From Kitasatospora phosalacinea (GTDB taxonomy: Bacteria > Actinomycetota > Actinomycetes > Streptomycetales > Streptomycetaceae): DNA of 12,720 bases. Where the stretch lies: assembly GCF_000717185.1 (NCBI RefSeq), contig NZ_JNYE01000145.1, positions 1-12,720 of the forward strand, in the 5' to 3' direction. The notes beneath the pieces are model-generated. The model was not told where the DNA came from. It saw only the letters and a list, made by a program, of their open reading frames with translations, and made no database searches. The first letter of the stretch is position 1. Each line of letters starts with the position of its first letter. The position numbers and the translations under genes were made by a program. This document shows, piece by piece, positions 7,508 to 12,720 of this stretch.

Positions 7508-7588
7508 ATGTGCAGAATCCGCTGGCATTCACTCCATCGTGTAGTGGTTTTTCCTGCTGGCAACGGTGAATGATTCATCTCGCTCGGC

Positions 7589-7616
7589 CTGCGCAATCCC
7601 GCACGGGATTGCGCAG
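7589..7616. repeat. Perfect 13-bp palindrome upstream of the DUF397 gene
   Basis: CTGCGCAATCCCG (7589-7601), centre CA, CGGGATTGCGCAG (7604-7616). It lies 72 bases before the DUF397 start, just upstream of an AT-rich patch (TTAATAAGAT, 7635-7644) that may hold the -10. The position fits an operator for the HTH regulator encoded next door. A terminator for the decayed genes to the left is the alternative, although a 2-base centre is too tight for an RNA loop without opening some pairs. Confidence 0.65.
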
Positions 7617-7629
7617 CGCCCCGAAAGGG

Positions 7630-7652
7630 CCCCATTAATAAGATCAATGGGG
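7630..7652 (+). promoter_or_regulatory. Hairpin and AT-rich patch in the DUF397 promoter/leader
   Basis: CCCCATT (7630-7636) pairs with AATGGGG (7646-7652) around an AT-rich loop containing TAAGAT (7639-7644), a possible -10 with no good -35 at normal spacing. The structure ends 20 bases before the ribosome site of the DUF397 gene. It could be promoter DNA or part of the mRNA leader. Confidence 0.35.
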
Positions 7653-7687
7653 GTGGCGCGACATTCGATCATGGAGGAGGGCTCGCG

Positions 7688-7924
7688 GTGGAGATCTTCA
7701 ACGGCATGGCGGCGAACAGCATCGAAGCAGAGGGGGCGTGGCAGAAAGCCCTGCGTAGCGCGGGTACCGGTTCGTGCGTGGAGCTGCGTCCACTGGACGA
7801 CGGAACAGTGGCGATGCGCAACAGCCGATTCCCGGAGGGCCCTGCCCTGGTGTTCACCCGCCCCGAGATCGACGCGCTGCTGGACGGTGCCAAGAAGGGG
7901 GAATTCGACCACCTGGCCGCCTGA
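7688..7924 (+). CDS. DUF397 protein, Scr2-type partner of an XRE/DUF5753 regulator
   Basis: The 78-residue product starts at GTG 7688 behind an excellent site, GGAGGAGGG at 7673-7681. It has the DUF397 signature in order: WQKALRSAGTGSCVEL (about 18-33), VAMRNSRFPEGPALVFT (about 41-57) and the closing helix LLDGAKKGEFDHLA. There is no membrane segment. In Streptomyces such proteins are encoded next to HTH/DUF5753 regulators and have been described as partners in toxin-antitoxin-like pairs (Scr1/Scr2) and in WhiJ/AbaA-type developmental loci; here the regulator follows directly on the same strand. That it binds or controls the neighbour is inferred from the family. The initial stretch (EIFNGMAANSIEAEG) is longer than in many members. 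Confidence 0.9.
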   Translation: MEIFNGMAANSIEAEGAWQKALRSAGTGSCVELRPLDDGTVAMRNSRFPEGPALVFTRPEIDALLDGAKKGEFDHLAA

Positions 7925-7957
7925 TCACCGGTCTGGACCGGGTTCCCGTTTAGCTGA

Positions 7958-7990
7958 TTGACATGCATTCGGTCCCCCCTTGTGTAAAAT
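7958..7990 (+). promoter_or_regulatory. Promoter of the XRE/DUF5753 regulator gene
   Basis: A perfect -35, TTGACA (7958-7963), is followed by TGTAAAAT (7983-7990). The -10 can be read as TGTAAA at 19-base spacing or TAAAAT at 21, so the spacing is long. Transcription would begin about 40 bases before the ATG at 8041. Just upstream, directly after the DUF397 stop, lies the dyad CCGGTC-TG-GACCGG (7928-7941), a possible operator. The regulator can therefore be expressed separately from DUF397. Confidence 0.55.
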
Positions 7991-8040
7991 TCATCCGGTC
8001 AGCTCAACCGCTGAGATAGAGCACGCACTTGGGGGGCCTG

Positions 8041-9015
8041 ATGCCCATCGACACATCTCTTCCGAGCCGTGGGGGCGGCACGGGCCGACCCTGGGCGGAG
8101 TCCGCCCTGGTCCTGGGCGCTCACCTGGAGCTCGCGCGCGGGAAGCGCAAGCAGAACGAGGTGGTGGAGGCGACCAACAAGAGGGTCAGCGCCTCCTACT
8201 ACAGCCGCCTGGAGCGCGGCGAGGTGCGCATCGACAAGCCGCACGTGGTCGCCATCGTCCTGGAGGCCCTGGGCGTGGCGCCGGGCGAGTACTACGACCA
8301 CCTGCTCGACCTGGCGGTCGCCGCGTCGAAGGAGGGCTGGGCCTCCAGGTTCCGCAGCGGGCACCGGGAGGTGGTGACCGACTCGATCCTGCGGCTGGCA
8401 TCGTTGGAGGAGTCGGCGACCGAGGCATACTTCCTGGACCGCGAGGCGTTCCCCGGGCAGCTCCAGACCAAGGCATACGCCCGGCTTGCCGCCCGCTTCA
8501 CCTTGCCGGCCAGCCTGCGCGACGCCGGGATGCAGAACGTGGTCGTCGGCCTCCGGGGCGAACGCGGTCACCGGCTCGCCGAGCGGCTGGCCGCGAAGCA
8601 GACCATGGCGAGGTTCTTCATCGACGAGGGCTTGCTCTACCGGGATTTCGGTCACCCGGAGGTGCAGGCCGACCAACTGCAGCTGATGCTCGACCTGATC
8701 GACAACCGCGTCCTGCCGATCGGTATCCGGGTGATGAACCGGCGCTTCCCGCAGGCCGTCGCGTTCAGCACCCTGGCCCGGCTCGGGTTCCGCCACTCCC
8801 TCACCGACCAAGTGCCGGACGTCATCTACAACGAGACGGGCCGCCAAGCGTCCTTCCACCGCAGCTCGCTGCCCGGCAGCGAAGAGGCGGCGGACCTCGA
8901 CTACGTGGACCTCGACGATGTCATCGACGACGTGATCACGCTCGCTCCCAACCGCCGGGAGAGCCGCTTGATCATCGAGAACGCCCTGCTGGAGACCAAG
9001 TTCCGTCTGCGATAG
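8041..9015 (+). CDS. XRE-family HTH regulator with DUF5753 domain (Scr1-type)
   Basis: The 324-residue product starts at ATG 8041, with GGGGGG (8031-8036) just upstream at short spacing; a TTG at 8029 is the only alternative. Residues about 25-88 form a Cro/CI-type helix-turn-helix (ALVLGAHLELARGKRKQNE, then VSASYYSRLERGEVRIDKP, then VLEALGVAPGEYYD). Residues about 115-315 are the DUF5753 domain, with its hallmark FPGQLQTKAYARL after an acidic helix and the later DVIYNETGRQASFH strand. It is a cytosolic DNA-binding protein that probably regulates the adjacent DUF397 gene and perhaps itself. The family is widespread in Streptomyces and includes Scr1- and WhiJ-type regulators of development and antibiotic production. 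Usually DUF397 follows its regulator; here DUF397 comes first and the regulator has its own promoter. Confidence 0.92.
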   Translation: MPIDTSLPSRGGGTGRPWAESALVLGAHLELARGKRKQNEVVEATNKRVSASYYSRLERGEVRIDKPHVVAIVLEALGVAPGEYYDHLLDLAVAASKEGWASRFRSGHREVVTDSILRLASLEESATEAYFLDREAFPGQLQTKAYARLAARFTLPASLRDAGMQNVVVGLRGERGHRLAERLAAKQTMARFFIDEGLLYRDFGHPEVQADQLQLMLDLIDNRVLPIGIRVMNRRFPQAVAFSTLARLGFRHSLTDQVPDVIYNETGRQASFHRSSLPGSEEAADLDYVDLDDVIDDVITLAPNRRESRLIIENALLETKFRLR

Positions 9016-9039
9016 GGCCGACCCGGGCCAGCAGGCGGA

Positions 9040-9074
9040 GGGCTCGCTCGGATTCACAGGACCCGGGCGAGCCC
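9040..9074. terminator. Bidirectional terminator between convergent regulator and methyltransferase genes
   Basis: Stem GGGCTCGCTCG (9040-9050) pairs with CGGGCGAGCCC (9064-9074), 11 pairs with one G-T, around a 13-base loop. It starts 25 bases after the regulator stop and its right arm lies inside the last codons of the methyltransferase gene, so it can serve both convergent transcripts. Confidence 0.75.
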
Positions 9075-9872
9075 CCCGTACTCGATCCACTCCAGGGTCT
9101 CCTGCCGGGCGGGGGCGTGCCCGTCGGGGCGCCAGTCGGTGACATCCAGCAGGCCGGGAGGCTCTTCGATGGCGAGCCGGTCGATGTCGAAGAAGTCCCG
9201 TACCTCGGCCTTGGTCCGCACGCGCCCCCACTTGCCGCCGGTCTGCTGCCGCATCAGCTCGGTCACCGTGTCGCGGACGCCGACGTCTTCGCTGACCAAC
9301 TGGCAGATCACCACGACGCTGCCTTTGGGGAGCATGGCCACCGTGCGCTCGATCATGCCCTTGGGGTCTTTGTTGTCGGCGATGCAGTGGAGCACGGAGA
9401 CGAACAGTGCGGCGACCGGCTCCCTCAGGTCGATGCGGTCCTTGAGGCCGGCCACTATCGCGGGGGTGTCGGTCATGTCGGCGTTGAGGATCACCGCGTT
9501 CGGACTCTCGTCCAGTACCGTCTTGCCGTAGCCGAGGACCATCGGGTCGTTGTCGACGTAGATCACCTTCGCGTCCGGGTGAACGGTTTCGGCAACCTCG
9601 TGCACGTTGCTCTGGGTGGGCAGGCCCGAACCGTGGTCGATGAACTGCCGGACGCCGTACTGCAGGGCGATGTAGCGCACCACCCGGATCAGGAAGCTGC
9701 GGTTGTTGAGCGCCAGTTCACGACTGCTCGGCGCAGTCCTCAGCAGCTCCTCGACCGCCTTGCGGTCGGACGCGTAGTTGCGGTTCCCGCCGAGAAGGTA
9801 GTCGTACATGCGCGCCGCGCTTGGCGTGCGTCTGTCGACTGGATCCTGCCAGCTGGCCTCGTCCCGATCCAT
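9054..9872 (-). CDS. SAM-dependent methyltransferase, DUF574/Methyltransf_19 type
   Basis: The 272-residue product starts at ATG 9872 behind AGGGGG (9884-9879, 6-base spacer). The start of the family domain is plain: PSAARMYDYLLGGNRNYASD (18-37). The Rossmann SAM site follows: FIDHGSGLPT (77-86, glycine loop, with the family's DxGSGLPT form), VIYVDNDP (103-110, Asp107 for the ribose) and ILNADMTD (128-135). The C-terminal half has the usual VALLVSVLHC-like strand (ALFVSVLHCI) and ends LEWIEYGGLARVL. The length is normal for the family. Substrates are unknown. In Streptomyces these genes often lie beside DUF397/DUF5753 loci, as here, which suggests a regulatory or developmental link; that link is inferred. 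There is no signal peptide. Confidence 0.92.
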   Translation of the reverse strand: MDRDEASWQDPVDRRTPSAARMYDYLLGGNRNYASDRKAVEELLRTAPSSRELALNNRSFLIRVVRYIALQYGVRQFIDHGSGLPTQSNVHEVAETVHPDAKVIYVDNDPMVLGYGKTVLDESPNAVILNADMTDTPAIVAGLKDRIDLREPVAALFVSVLHCIADNKDPKGMIERTVAMLPKGSVVVICQLVSEDVGVRDTVTELMRQQTGGKWGRVRTKAEVRDFFDIDRLAIEEPPGLLDVTDWRPDGHAPARQETLEWIEYGGLARVL

Positions 9873-9930
9873 CCGCTACCCCCTGTGTGAGACGAACGTT
9901 CCTGCCAGCAAGCAATTGTGACGCGTCGTC

Positions 9931-9959
9931 ATACTATGCCGGGACATGAAAAGCCGGAA
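9931..9959 (-). promoter_or_regulatory. Candidate promoter of the methyltransferase gene
   Basis: Read leftward, TTCCGG (9959-9954) and TAGTAT (9936-9931) are 17 bases apart, giving a leader of about 50 bases before the ATG at 9872. The -10 is good and the -35 is weak, so activation by a bound protein would fit. Confidence 0.4.
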
Positions 9960-9978
9960 CCACACGCGTGGGTGAAGG

Positions 9979-10007
9979 TGGCGAAGCATGGCGAATAGCC
10001 TGGCGAA
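9979..10007. repeat. Three TGGCGAA direct repeats spaced by about one helical turn
   Basis: TGGCGAA occurs at 9979-9985, 9989-9995 and 10001-10007, with starts 10 and 12 bases apart. An inverted copy TTCGCCA lies at 10028-10034. The array lies 20-50 bases upstream of the candidate methyltransferase -35, where an activator would bind, and just downstream of the sigma-like gene. Confidence 0.55.
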
Positions 10008-10034
10008 CCCTGGGTACGGACAGACGGTTCGCCA
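10001..10034 (-). terminator. Inverted repeat after the sigma-like gene
   Basis: TGGCGAACC (10001-10009) and GGTTCGCCA (10026-10034) form a perfect 9-bp stem with a 16-base loop, 27 bases beyond the stop of the gene ending at 10061. It shares bases with the TGGCGAA array, so it could be a terminator, a binding site, or both. Confidence 0.5.
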
Positions 10035-10060
10035 AGCTCGCCAGGGCGTTGGGCCGGGTG

Positions 10061-10477
10061 TCAGGCACTCCCGGCATCGCGGTCGGCCCGCCAGCGGCGT
10101 GCGGCCTGCAGCTGGGCGTGCACCGCGGGCTCTTCCAAGCCCATCAGCGCGGCCGCGTCGGCCGGCTCCAGGCCGAGGGACTCGTGCAGGATCGCGGCAT
10201 CAGCGGCCCGGTCAGGTAGATCGCGGCGAAGTCCGTCCAACGGGGAGGTCGGCGCGTCCTTGCGGGCCAGGGTGACGGCCTCGCACAGGGACCGCCAGGC
10301 GAAGGCCGCCGGATCGTCGCGCAGCGCCCACGCCCAGTTCGCCTCCGTCCGGCGAAGGACGAGCGCGACGACCTGCTCGGCAAGGCCGGCGTCGCCCAGG
10401 CGCGCCCGCGCGTACTTCTCGTAGAGGCCGTGGTGGAGTTCGACGAAGGCGGCGTAGCCGACAGGGTCTATGGACAC
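10061..10477 (-). CDS. Short sigma-70-like protein
   Basis: From GTG 10477 the product has 138 residues. This start has GGAG at 10486-10483 with 5-base spacing; an ATG at 10513 in the same frame has no ribosome site and adds only 12 unremarkable residues. Residues about 5-70 resemble sigma region 2 (AAFVELHHGLYEKYARARLG, then AEQVVALVLRRTEANWAWAL). Residues about 82-128 resemble the region 4 helix-turn-helix (LPDRAADAAILHESLGLEP, then ADAAALMGLEEPAVHAQLQ). Region 4 lacks much of the usual basic recognition helix, so promoter recognition is uncertain. No anti-sigma gene is adjacent. It may be a degenerate ECF sigma factor or a sigma-like regulator; the fold assignment is moderate. Confidence 0.7.
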   Translation of the reverse strand: MSIDPVGYAAFVELHHGLYEKYARARLGDAGLAEQVVALVLRRTEANWAWALRDDPAAFAWRSLCEAVTLARKDAPTSPLDGLRRDLPDRAADAAILHESLGLEPADAAALMGLEEPAVHAQLQAARRWRADRDAGSA

Positions 10478-10581
10478 CGGGGCTCCGTTCGGCGTCGAGT
10501 TCGGGAAGGGCATACTGGGCCGCGGGCGCGGGCAGGGGCGCGAGGGCGCGCGCGGGGGCGCGGGGAGAGAGTGAGTGCGGC

Positions 10582-10617
10582 GGCCGGTCCGGGCACCGGC
10601 TGGCGCCCGGACCGGCC
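10582..10617 (-). terminator. Strong 13-bp hairpin terminator after the 87-residue gene
   Basis: GGCCGGTCCGGGC (10582-10594) and GCCCGGACCGGCC (10605-10617) are perfectly complementary around a 10-base loop. The hairpin begins 13 bases after the stop at 10631-10633, which supports the minus-strand gene as real. Between it and the sigma-like start lies a G-rich low-complexity tract (about 10520-10570). Confidence 0.75.
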
Positions 10618-10630
10618 TGCGGGGCCGGGG

Positions 10631-10894
10631 TCAGAACCGGCGGGCCCGGATCCACTCGATGTCGGTGCTGCGGCACATCCTCAGCACACCGAGGATCAGC
10701 GCCGCACGCGCCCACTCGGTCTCGGCGGGCGACAGAAGCGCCCAGGCGAGCACCAACGGGGCGAGGACGGCGTGCAGTTGCACCGCCCCGCGCCAGGCAC
10801 GCACTTCGCGCAATCCCGCGAAGGGGCCCTCACCCCTGGTAGCGTGGGTGAACACCTCGGGCAGGGCCCGTCCAAAAGCGGGTCGGTCATACAT
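10631..10894 (-). CDS. Unidentified 87-residue protein
   Basis: The frame is open well upstream, but ATG 10894 is preferred because it is the first start with a strong site: GGAGG at 10910-10906, although 11 bases away. The product starts MYDRPAFGRALPEVFTHATR, then has a hydrophobic stretch (VQLHAVLAPLVLAWALL, about 38-54) that might be one membrane helix, and a second helix (AALILGVLRM) before a charged end (EWIRARRF). I do not recognise the family. A perfect 13-bp hairpin after the stop and a structured leader before the start support a real, separately transcribed gene. Forward frames over the same region are poor. Confidence 0.5.
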   Translation of the reverse strand: MYDRPAFGRALPEVFTHATRGEGPFAGLREVRAWRGAVQLHAVLAPLVLAWALLSPAETEWARAALILGVLRMCRSTDIEWIRARRF

Positions 10895-11150
10895 GGGTGG
10901 CAATACCTCCGTGACTGGCCCGAACAGCCCCGTCCCGGTGGTGATGACACCGGGCGGGGCAACCCCACTGCGGGGCAAGGCCGTTGAACTGAAACGTAGC
11001 GTGCCGACATGCCTCCAGTCGCCCTGAGAAGGCTCACGCAATTGCCCGCGTTTCAGCGGATAAATACTGCCGAACAAGGATCCGATCCCGCTCATCCGCG
11101 ATCGAGAACGGACGCGGGGGCGCCAGTTCGAAAGCCGCACTCCCCAGACA
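10895..11150. other. Gene-free leader/promoter region of the 87-residue gene
   Basis: No convincing gene is present. It holds the ribosome site (10910-10906), the bulged hairpin at 10927-10960, and further out an 8-bp inverted pair CTGAAACG (10989-10996) / CGTTTCAG (11049-11056) with 52 bases between. A small AT-rich patch (GATAAATACTG, about 11059-11069) lies beside the second arm and is the likeliest promoter location, but I cannot define -35 and -10 boxes. Confidence 0.4.
10927..10960 (-). promoter_or_regulatory. Bulged 13-bp hairpin in the leader of the 87-residue gene
   Basis: Plus-strand arms GCCCCG-T-CCCGGTG (10927-10940) and CACCGGGCGGGGC (10948-10960) pair with a single bulged base and a 7-base loop. 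Next to it, GGGG-CAA-CCCC (10956-10966) and a further GGGG (about 10972-10975) allow competing folds. It lies 33-66 bases upstream of the ATG, so it could attenuate or regulate translation of that gene, or terminate transcription coming from the endonuclease gene. Confidence 0.45.
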
Positions 11151-11214
11151 GACGCCCGTCCCTGCGGCCGGGCGTCCCGCAGACCCCGGGTGCCCGGCAG
11201 GCCCTGAGGCACCC
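11151..11214 (-). terminator. Two tandem hairpins after the endonuclease gene
   Basis: First met on the minus strand is GGGTGCC (11188-11194) / GGCACCC (11208-11214), 38 bases past the stop at 11253. Next is GACGCCCG (11151-11158) / CGGGCGTC (11169-11176). Both stems are perfect and GC-rich with 10-13-base loops and no U-tract, as is common for terminators in this group. Confidence 0.55.
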
Positions 11215-11252
11215 CGCAGGACCGACCGTGCCCACCCCGCCGAACCCGCGCT

Positions 11253-12329
11253 CTAACCGCCAGCAGCCATCTCCGCCGGTACGGCGAGATCAGCAGGCTC
11301 CAGCACGGTGGCCGGGGCTGCCGGCGCCTCGGGGATGCCAGTGACGTCGTACAGGGTGTCGCCCCAGGTGGCCCACGCGGTCAGGGCGTCCCCGTCGACC
11401 AACCAGATGTCCAACCTCTCCGCGTCCCGCCTGGCCTGGTCGGTGAACTTCGTGTTGGTCAGCACGACAGCGTGGGAGGCTCCGTGGAGTTGGCGGGCGG
11501 ATCCGTTCAGCGCGTAGACGATCTCCGCTTCGACCGACTTCTGATGGCGGTACTTGCTCTGGATCGCGACCAATTCCCCACTGGGCAGGCGGCCGATGAC
11601 GTCCACGCCCTGGTCTCCTGATCCGCCCGCCGAGCGCAGCACGGTCAGGCCGTCGCGCTCCAGCAGCCGCGCCGCCAGACGCTCCAGGCCCGGCCCGTTC
11701 AACCTGGCGTACTGCTCGACCTGCAAGCTCGCCTCCGTCTCGGCGAACGCCTCCCGGCGCACGGCCGTCTCGATTAGCTGGGCGCATGCCGAGTTGTAGG
11801 TCGCCAAGCTATCGTTCGCTCGGACGACGGCCTCGGCCGCCTCGTCGAGCAGGGTGAAGATGGTGTTCGCCTCGCCCTCCTGCCGACCCGATGCCATGAA
11901 TTCCACCGGGTCTTCCCCGAAGTGCCGACGCAGTTTCGCGAACAGTTCCTCGGCCCGGTCGTGGGCCTGCTCGACTGTGCGATGGGCATGCTTCAAGCTC
12001 GCGAGATACCGGGTCAGCTCCACTGTCACCTCGCGGAGGATAGAGGCGCGCAGTGGGCTGCCCAGCTTCTGCTCGGCAGCCTGGATCTCCTCGGAGAGCC
12101 GGCGGCGGTCCTCTGCCATCGCGTCGAGCGCCCATCGGCAGGTCACGGCCTCTGCGGTCCACAGGACCGCGGCAAGGAGGTCGTCGCTGCTGACCTTGCC
12201 GAGGTAGTAGCCGACGTCAGCGCGCAGTCTCGGGTGCTTGTAGCGAACCGGGCTCACACGGCCGGTGGTCGCCGTCGGCCGCACGTTGATGAGCACCCCA
12301 TCGGTGCCGCGTTCGATGATCACGCACAA
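11253..12329 (-). CDS. Mrr-type restriction endonuclease domain protein with long helical N-terminus
   Basis: The frame gives up to 358 residues from TTG 12329; GTG 12323 (residue 3) is equally possible and neither has a clear ribosome site, so the start is uncertain. Residues about 55-205 are almost wholly helical and charged (e.g. AHRTVEQAHDRAEELFAKLR), likely a coiled coil. Residues about 208-325 form a PD-(D/E)XK nuclease of the Mrr type: Glu216 in GPGLERLAARLL, Asp243 in GDQGVDVIG, and Gln257-x-Lys259 in VAIQSKY, followed by the conserved VVLTNTKFTDQAR strand. All expected catalytic residues are present. Mrr-family enzymes cleave modified or foreign DNA in the cytosol; here the helical part may sense or oligomerise. 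No modification methylase for it is adjacent, so it looks like a solitary, possibly modification-dependent defence nuclease. The domain is confident; the role is inferred. Confidence 0.88.
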   Translation of the reverse strand: MCVIIERGTDGVLINVRPTATTGRVSPVRYKHPRLRADVGYYLGKVSSDDLLAAVLWTAEAVTCRWALDAMAEDRRRLSEEIQAAEQKLGSPLRASILREVTVELTRYLASLKHAHRTVEQAHDRAEELFAKLRRHFGEDPVEFMASGRQEGEANTIFTLLDEAAEAVVRANDSLATYNSACAQLIETAVRREAFAETEASLQVEQYARLNGPGLERLAARLLERDGLTVLRSAGGSGDQGVDVIGRLPSGELVAIQSKYRHQKSVEAEIVYALNGSARQLHGASHAVVLTNTKFTDQARRDAERLDIWLVDGDALTAWATWGDTLYDVTGIPEAPAAPATVLEPADLAVPAEMAAGG

Positions 12330-12360
12330 ACCGTACGAAGAGTATCCGCGAGCCGCGATC

Positions 12361-12391
12361 CAGTTACTCCATGTAGCTGACGCGATGTCAA
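12361..12391 (-). promoter_or_regulatory. Candidate promoter of the endonuclease gene
   Basis: On the minus strand a perfect -35 TTGACA (12391-12386) is followed at 17-19 bases by AGTAAC/TAACTG (12368-12361), a weak -10. It lies about 35-60 bases ahead of the possible starts at 12329 and 12323, which is consistent with a short leader. Confidence 0.45.
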
Positions 12392-12448
12392 CCGCCCCGA
12401 CAGGCCGGGCAACCGACGAGGCCGGGACCCGAACGCTCCGGGGCTGTC

Positions 12449-12464
12449 ACGGGCCTGAGCCCGT
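12449..12464 (-). terminator. Short hairpin after the truncated gene
   Basis: ACGGGC (12449-12454), loop CTGA, GCCCGT (12459-12464). It lies about 40 bases beyond the stop of the leftward gene remnant and upstream of the endonuclease promoter, where a terminator would be expected. The stem is only 6 bp. Confidence 0.4.
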
Positions 12465-12503
12465 TCCGCACCGCAGCGTCGGCACACCTGCCGTAGGCCG
12501 TGC

Positions 12504-12632
12504 TCAGAGCTGCGCGGTGACCTTCACGTTGACGAGGAGCGGGGCCGGGTCCTGGTTGTTGCCTCGGACGTCGGCAAGAACCCAGAGCACCGTCTCGTCG
12601 GGTCCGACCGCCGCCACCACCAAGAAGTCATC
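12504..12632 (-). pseudogene. C-terminal fragment of a leftward gene cut by an insertion sequence
   Basis: On the minus strand the frame reads DDFLVVAAVGPDETVLWVLA, then DVRGNNQDPAPLLVNVKVT, ending AQL before TGA (12506-12504), with strong codon bias throughout. Going upstream it hits an in-frame TGA at 12635-12633, where the insertion sequence appears to begin. The fragment keeps 42 codons. The alternating hydrophobic strands suggest a beta-sandwich end; the family is not recognised. An in-frame GTG could start a 39-residue protein, but truncation is the better explanation. Confidence 0.6.
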
Positions 12633-12720
12633 TCATTTGGGCTTGTAGGCTGCTCGCGTGCTGATCGTGGAGCGTCTGGTGCCGGACGAGTTGTGGGAGT
12701 TGTTCCAGCGGGTGGTGCCG
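12633..12720 (+). mobile_element. Left end of an IS5-type insertion sequence (partial)
   Basis: A transposase start lies 25 bases from the point where the neighbouring leftward reading frame breaks down, as expected for the compact left end of an IS5-family element. The terminal inverted repeat should lie at about 12628-12650 but cannot be defined without the right end, which is outside the window. Confidence 0.55.
12658..12720 (+). CDS. IS5-family transposase, N-terminal fragment
   Basis: Starting at GTG 12658, 21 codons run to the window edge and read VLIVERLVPDELWELFQRVV. This matches the usual opening of Streptomyces IS5-type transposases (LVPDELWEL..., ahead of the DUF4096-like and DDE domains). 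It would catalyse transposition of the element. Only the N-terminus is visible, so intactness and subgroup are unknown. Confidence 0.7.
   Translation, partial: MLIVERLVPDELWELFQRVVP

Noticed and set aside
7973..8036. CCCCCC (7973-7978) pairing with the GGGGGG at the regulator's ribosome site
   Set aside because: The C-run lies inside the promoter spacer, upstream of the expected transcription start, so it should not be in the mRNA.
7999..9231. A 410-codon minus-strand frame opposite the regulator
   Set aside because: It is antisense to the HTH/DUF5753 gene and overlaps the methyltransferase gene; no domain is visible.
7980..9890. A 636-codon forward frame across regulator and methyltransferase genes
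   Set aside because: It overlaps two clearly recognised genes out of frame and its translation is Arg/Gly/Ala/Pro-rich without any domain.
10575..11027. Forward frame opposite the 87-residue gene
   Set aside because: The translation is Arg/Ala/Pro-rich and spans both the perfect terminator and the leader hairpin, which fit the minus-strand gene better.
1..12720. CRISPR array, tRNA or rRNA genes
   Set aside because: I saw no regularly spaced repeat-spacer units and no tRNA- or rRNA-like sequence on either strand by eye.

Overview
The window looks like chromosomal DNA of a Streptomyces-type actinomycete (Streptomyces, Kitasatospora or a close relative). The reasons are a strongly GC-rich sequence with G/C-biased third codon positions, frequent GTG starts behind purine-rich ribosome sites, and a lineage-typical gene set: a DUF397 protein, an HTH/DUF5753 (Scr1-type) regulator and a DUF574-type (Methyltransf_19) SAM methyltransferase. 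Because the DNA is so GC-rich, long open frames also occur opposite and out of frame with the real genes. The largest of these shadows are listed under rejected items.

Left third (1-6457): a very large exported, mosaic surface protein runs leftward from a GTG at 4190 and leaves the window before its C-terminus. Its visible order is signal peptide, beta-rich N-terminal region, DNRLRE-like region, fibronectin-like segment, an RHS-leader segment interrupted by a five-repeat FG-GAP propeller, and a LamG-type jellyroll. Its reading frame shifts by one base at about 572-579, so as sequenced the gene is broken or contains a sequence error. Divergent from it lies a mycosin-like, membrane-anchored subtilisin (4534-5763), followed by a small membrane-anchored protein resembling part of a BMP/Med-type binding protein (5927-6457). 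The three together suggest a cell-surface export or processing module. No WXG100, EccC or other type VII core gene is visible.

Middle (6458-7687): a low-density stretch that looks partly decayed. It holds a start-less minus-strand coding remnant ending six bases from the BMP-like gene, a 9-bp hairpin, one small unidentified gene (7070-7402), a frame-broken small reading frame (7356-7507), and a perfect 13-bp palindrome ahead of the next gene.

Scr-type module (7688-9872): DUF397 protein, then the XRE/DUF5753 regulator with its own TTGACA promoter, and convergent to it the DUF574-type methyltransferase. The two convergent genes share a bidirectional hairpin terminator. Upstream of the methyltransferase promoter are three helically spaced TGGCGAA heptamers.

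Right third (9979-12720): leftward genes for a short sigma-factor-like protein, an unidentified 87-residue protein with a strongly structured leader, and an Mrr-type restriction endonuclease with a long helical N-terminus. Each gene is followed by recognisable hairpins. At the right edge an IS5-type transposase begins rightward and has truncated a leftward gene, of which only the last 42 codons remain.
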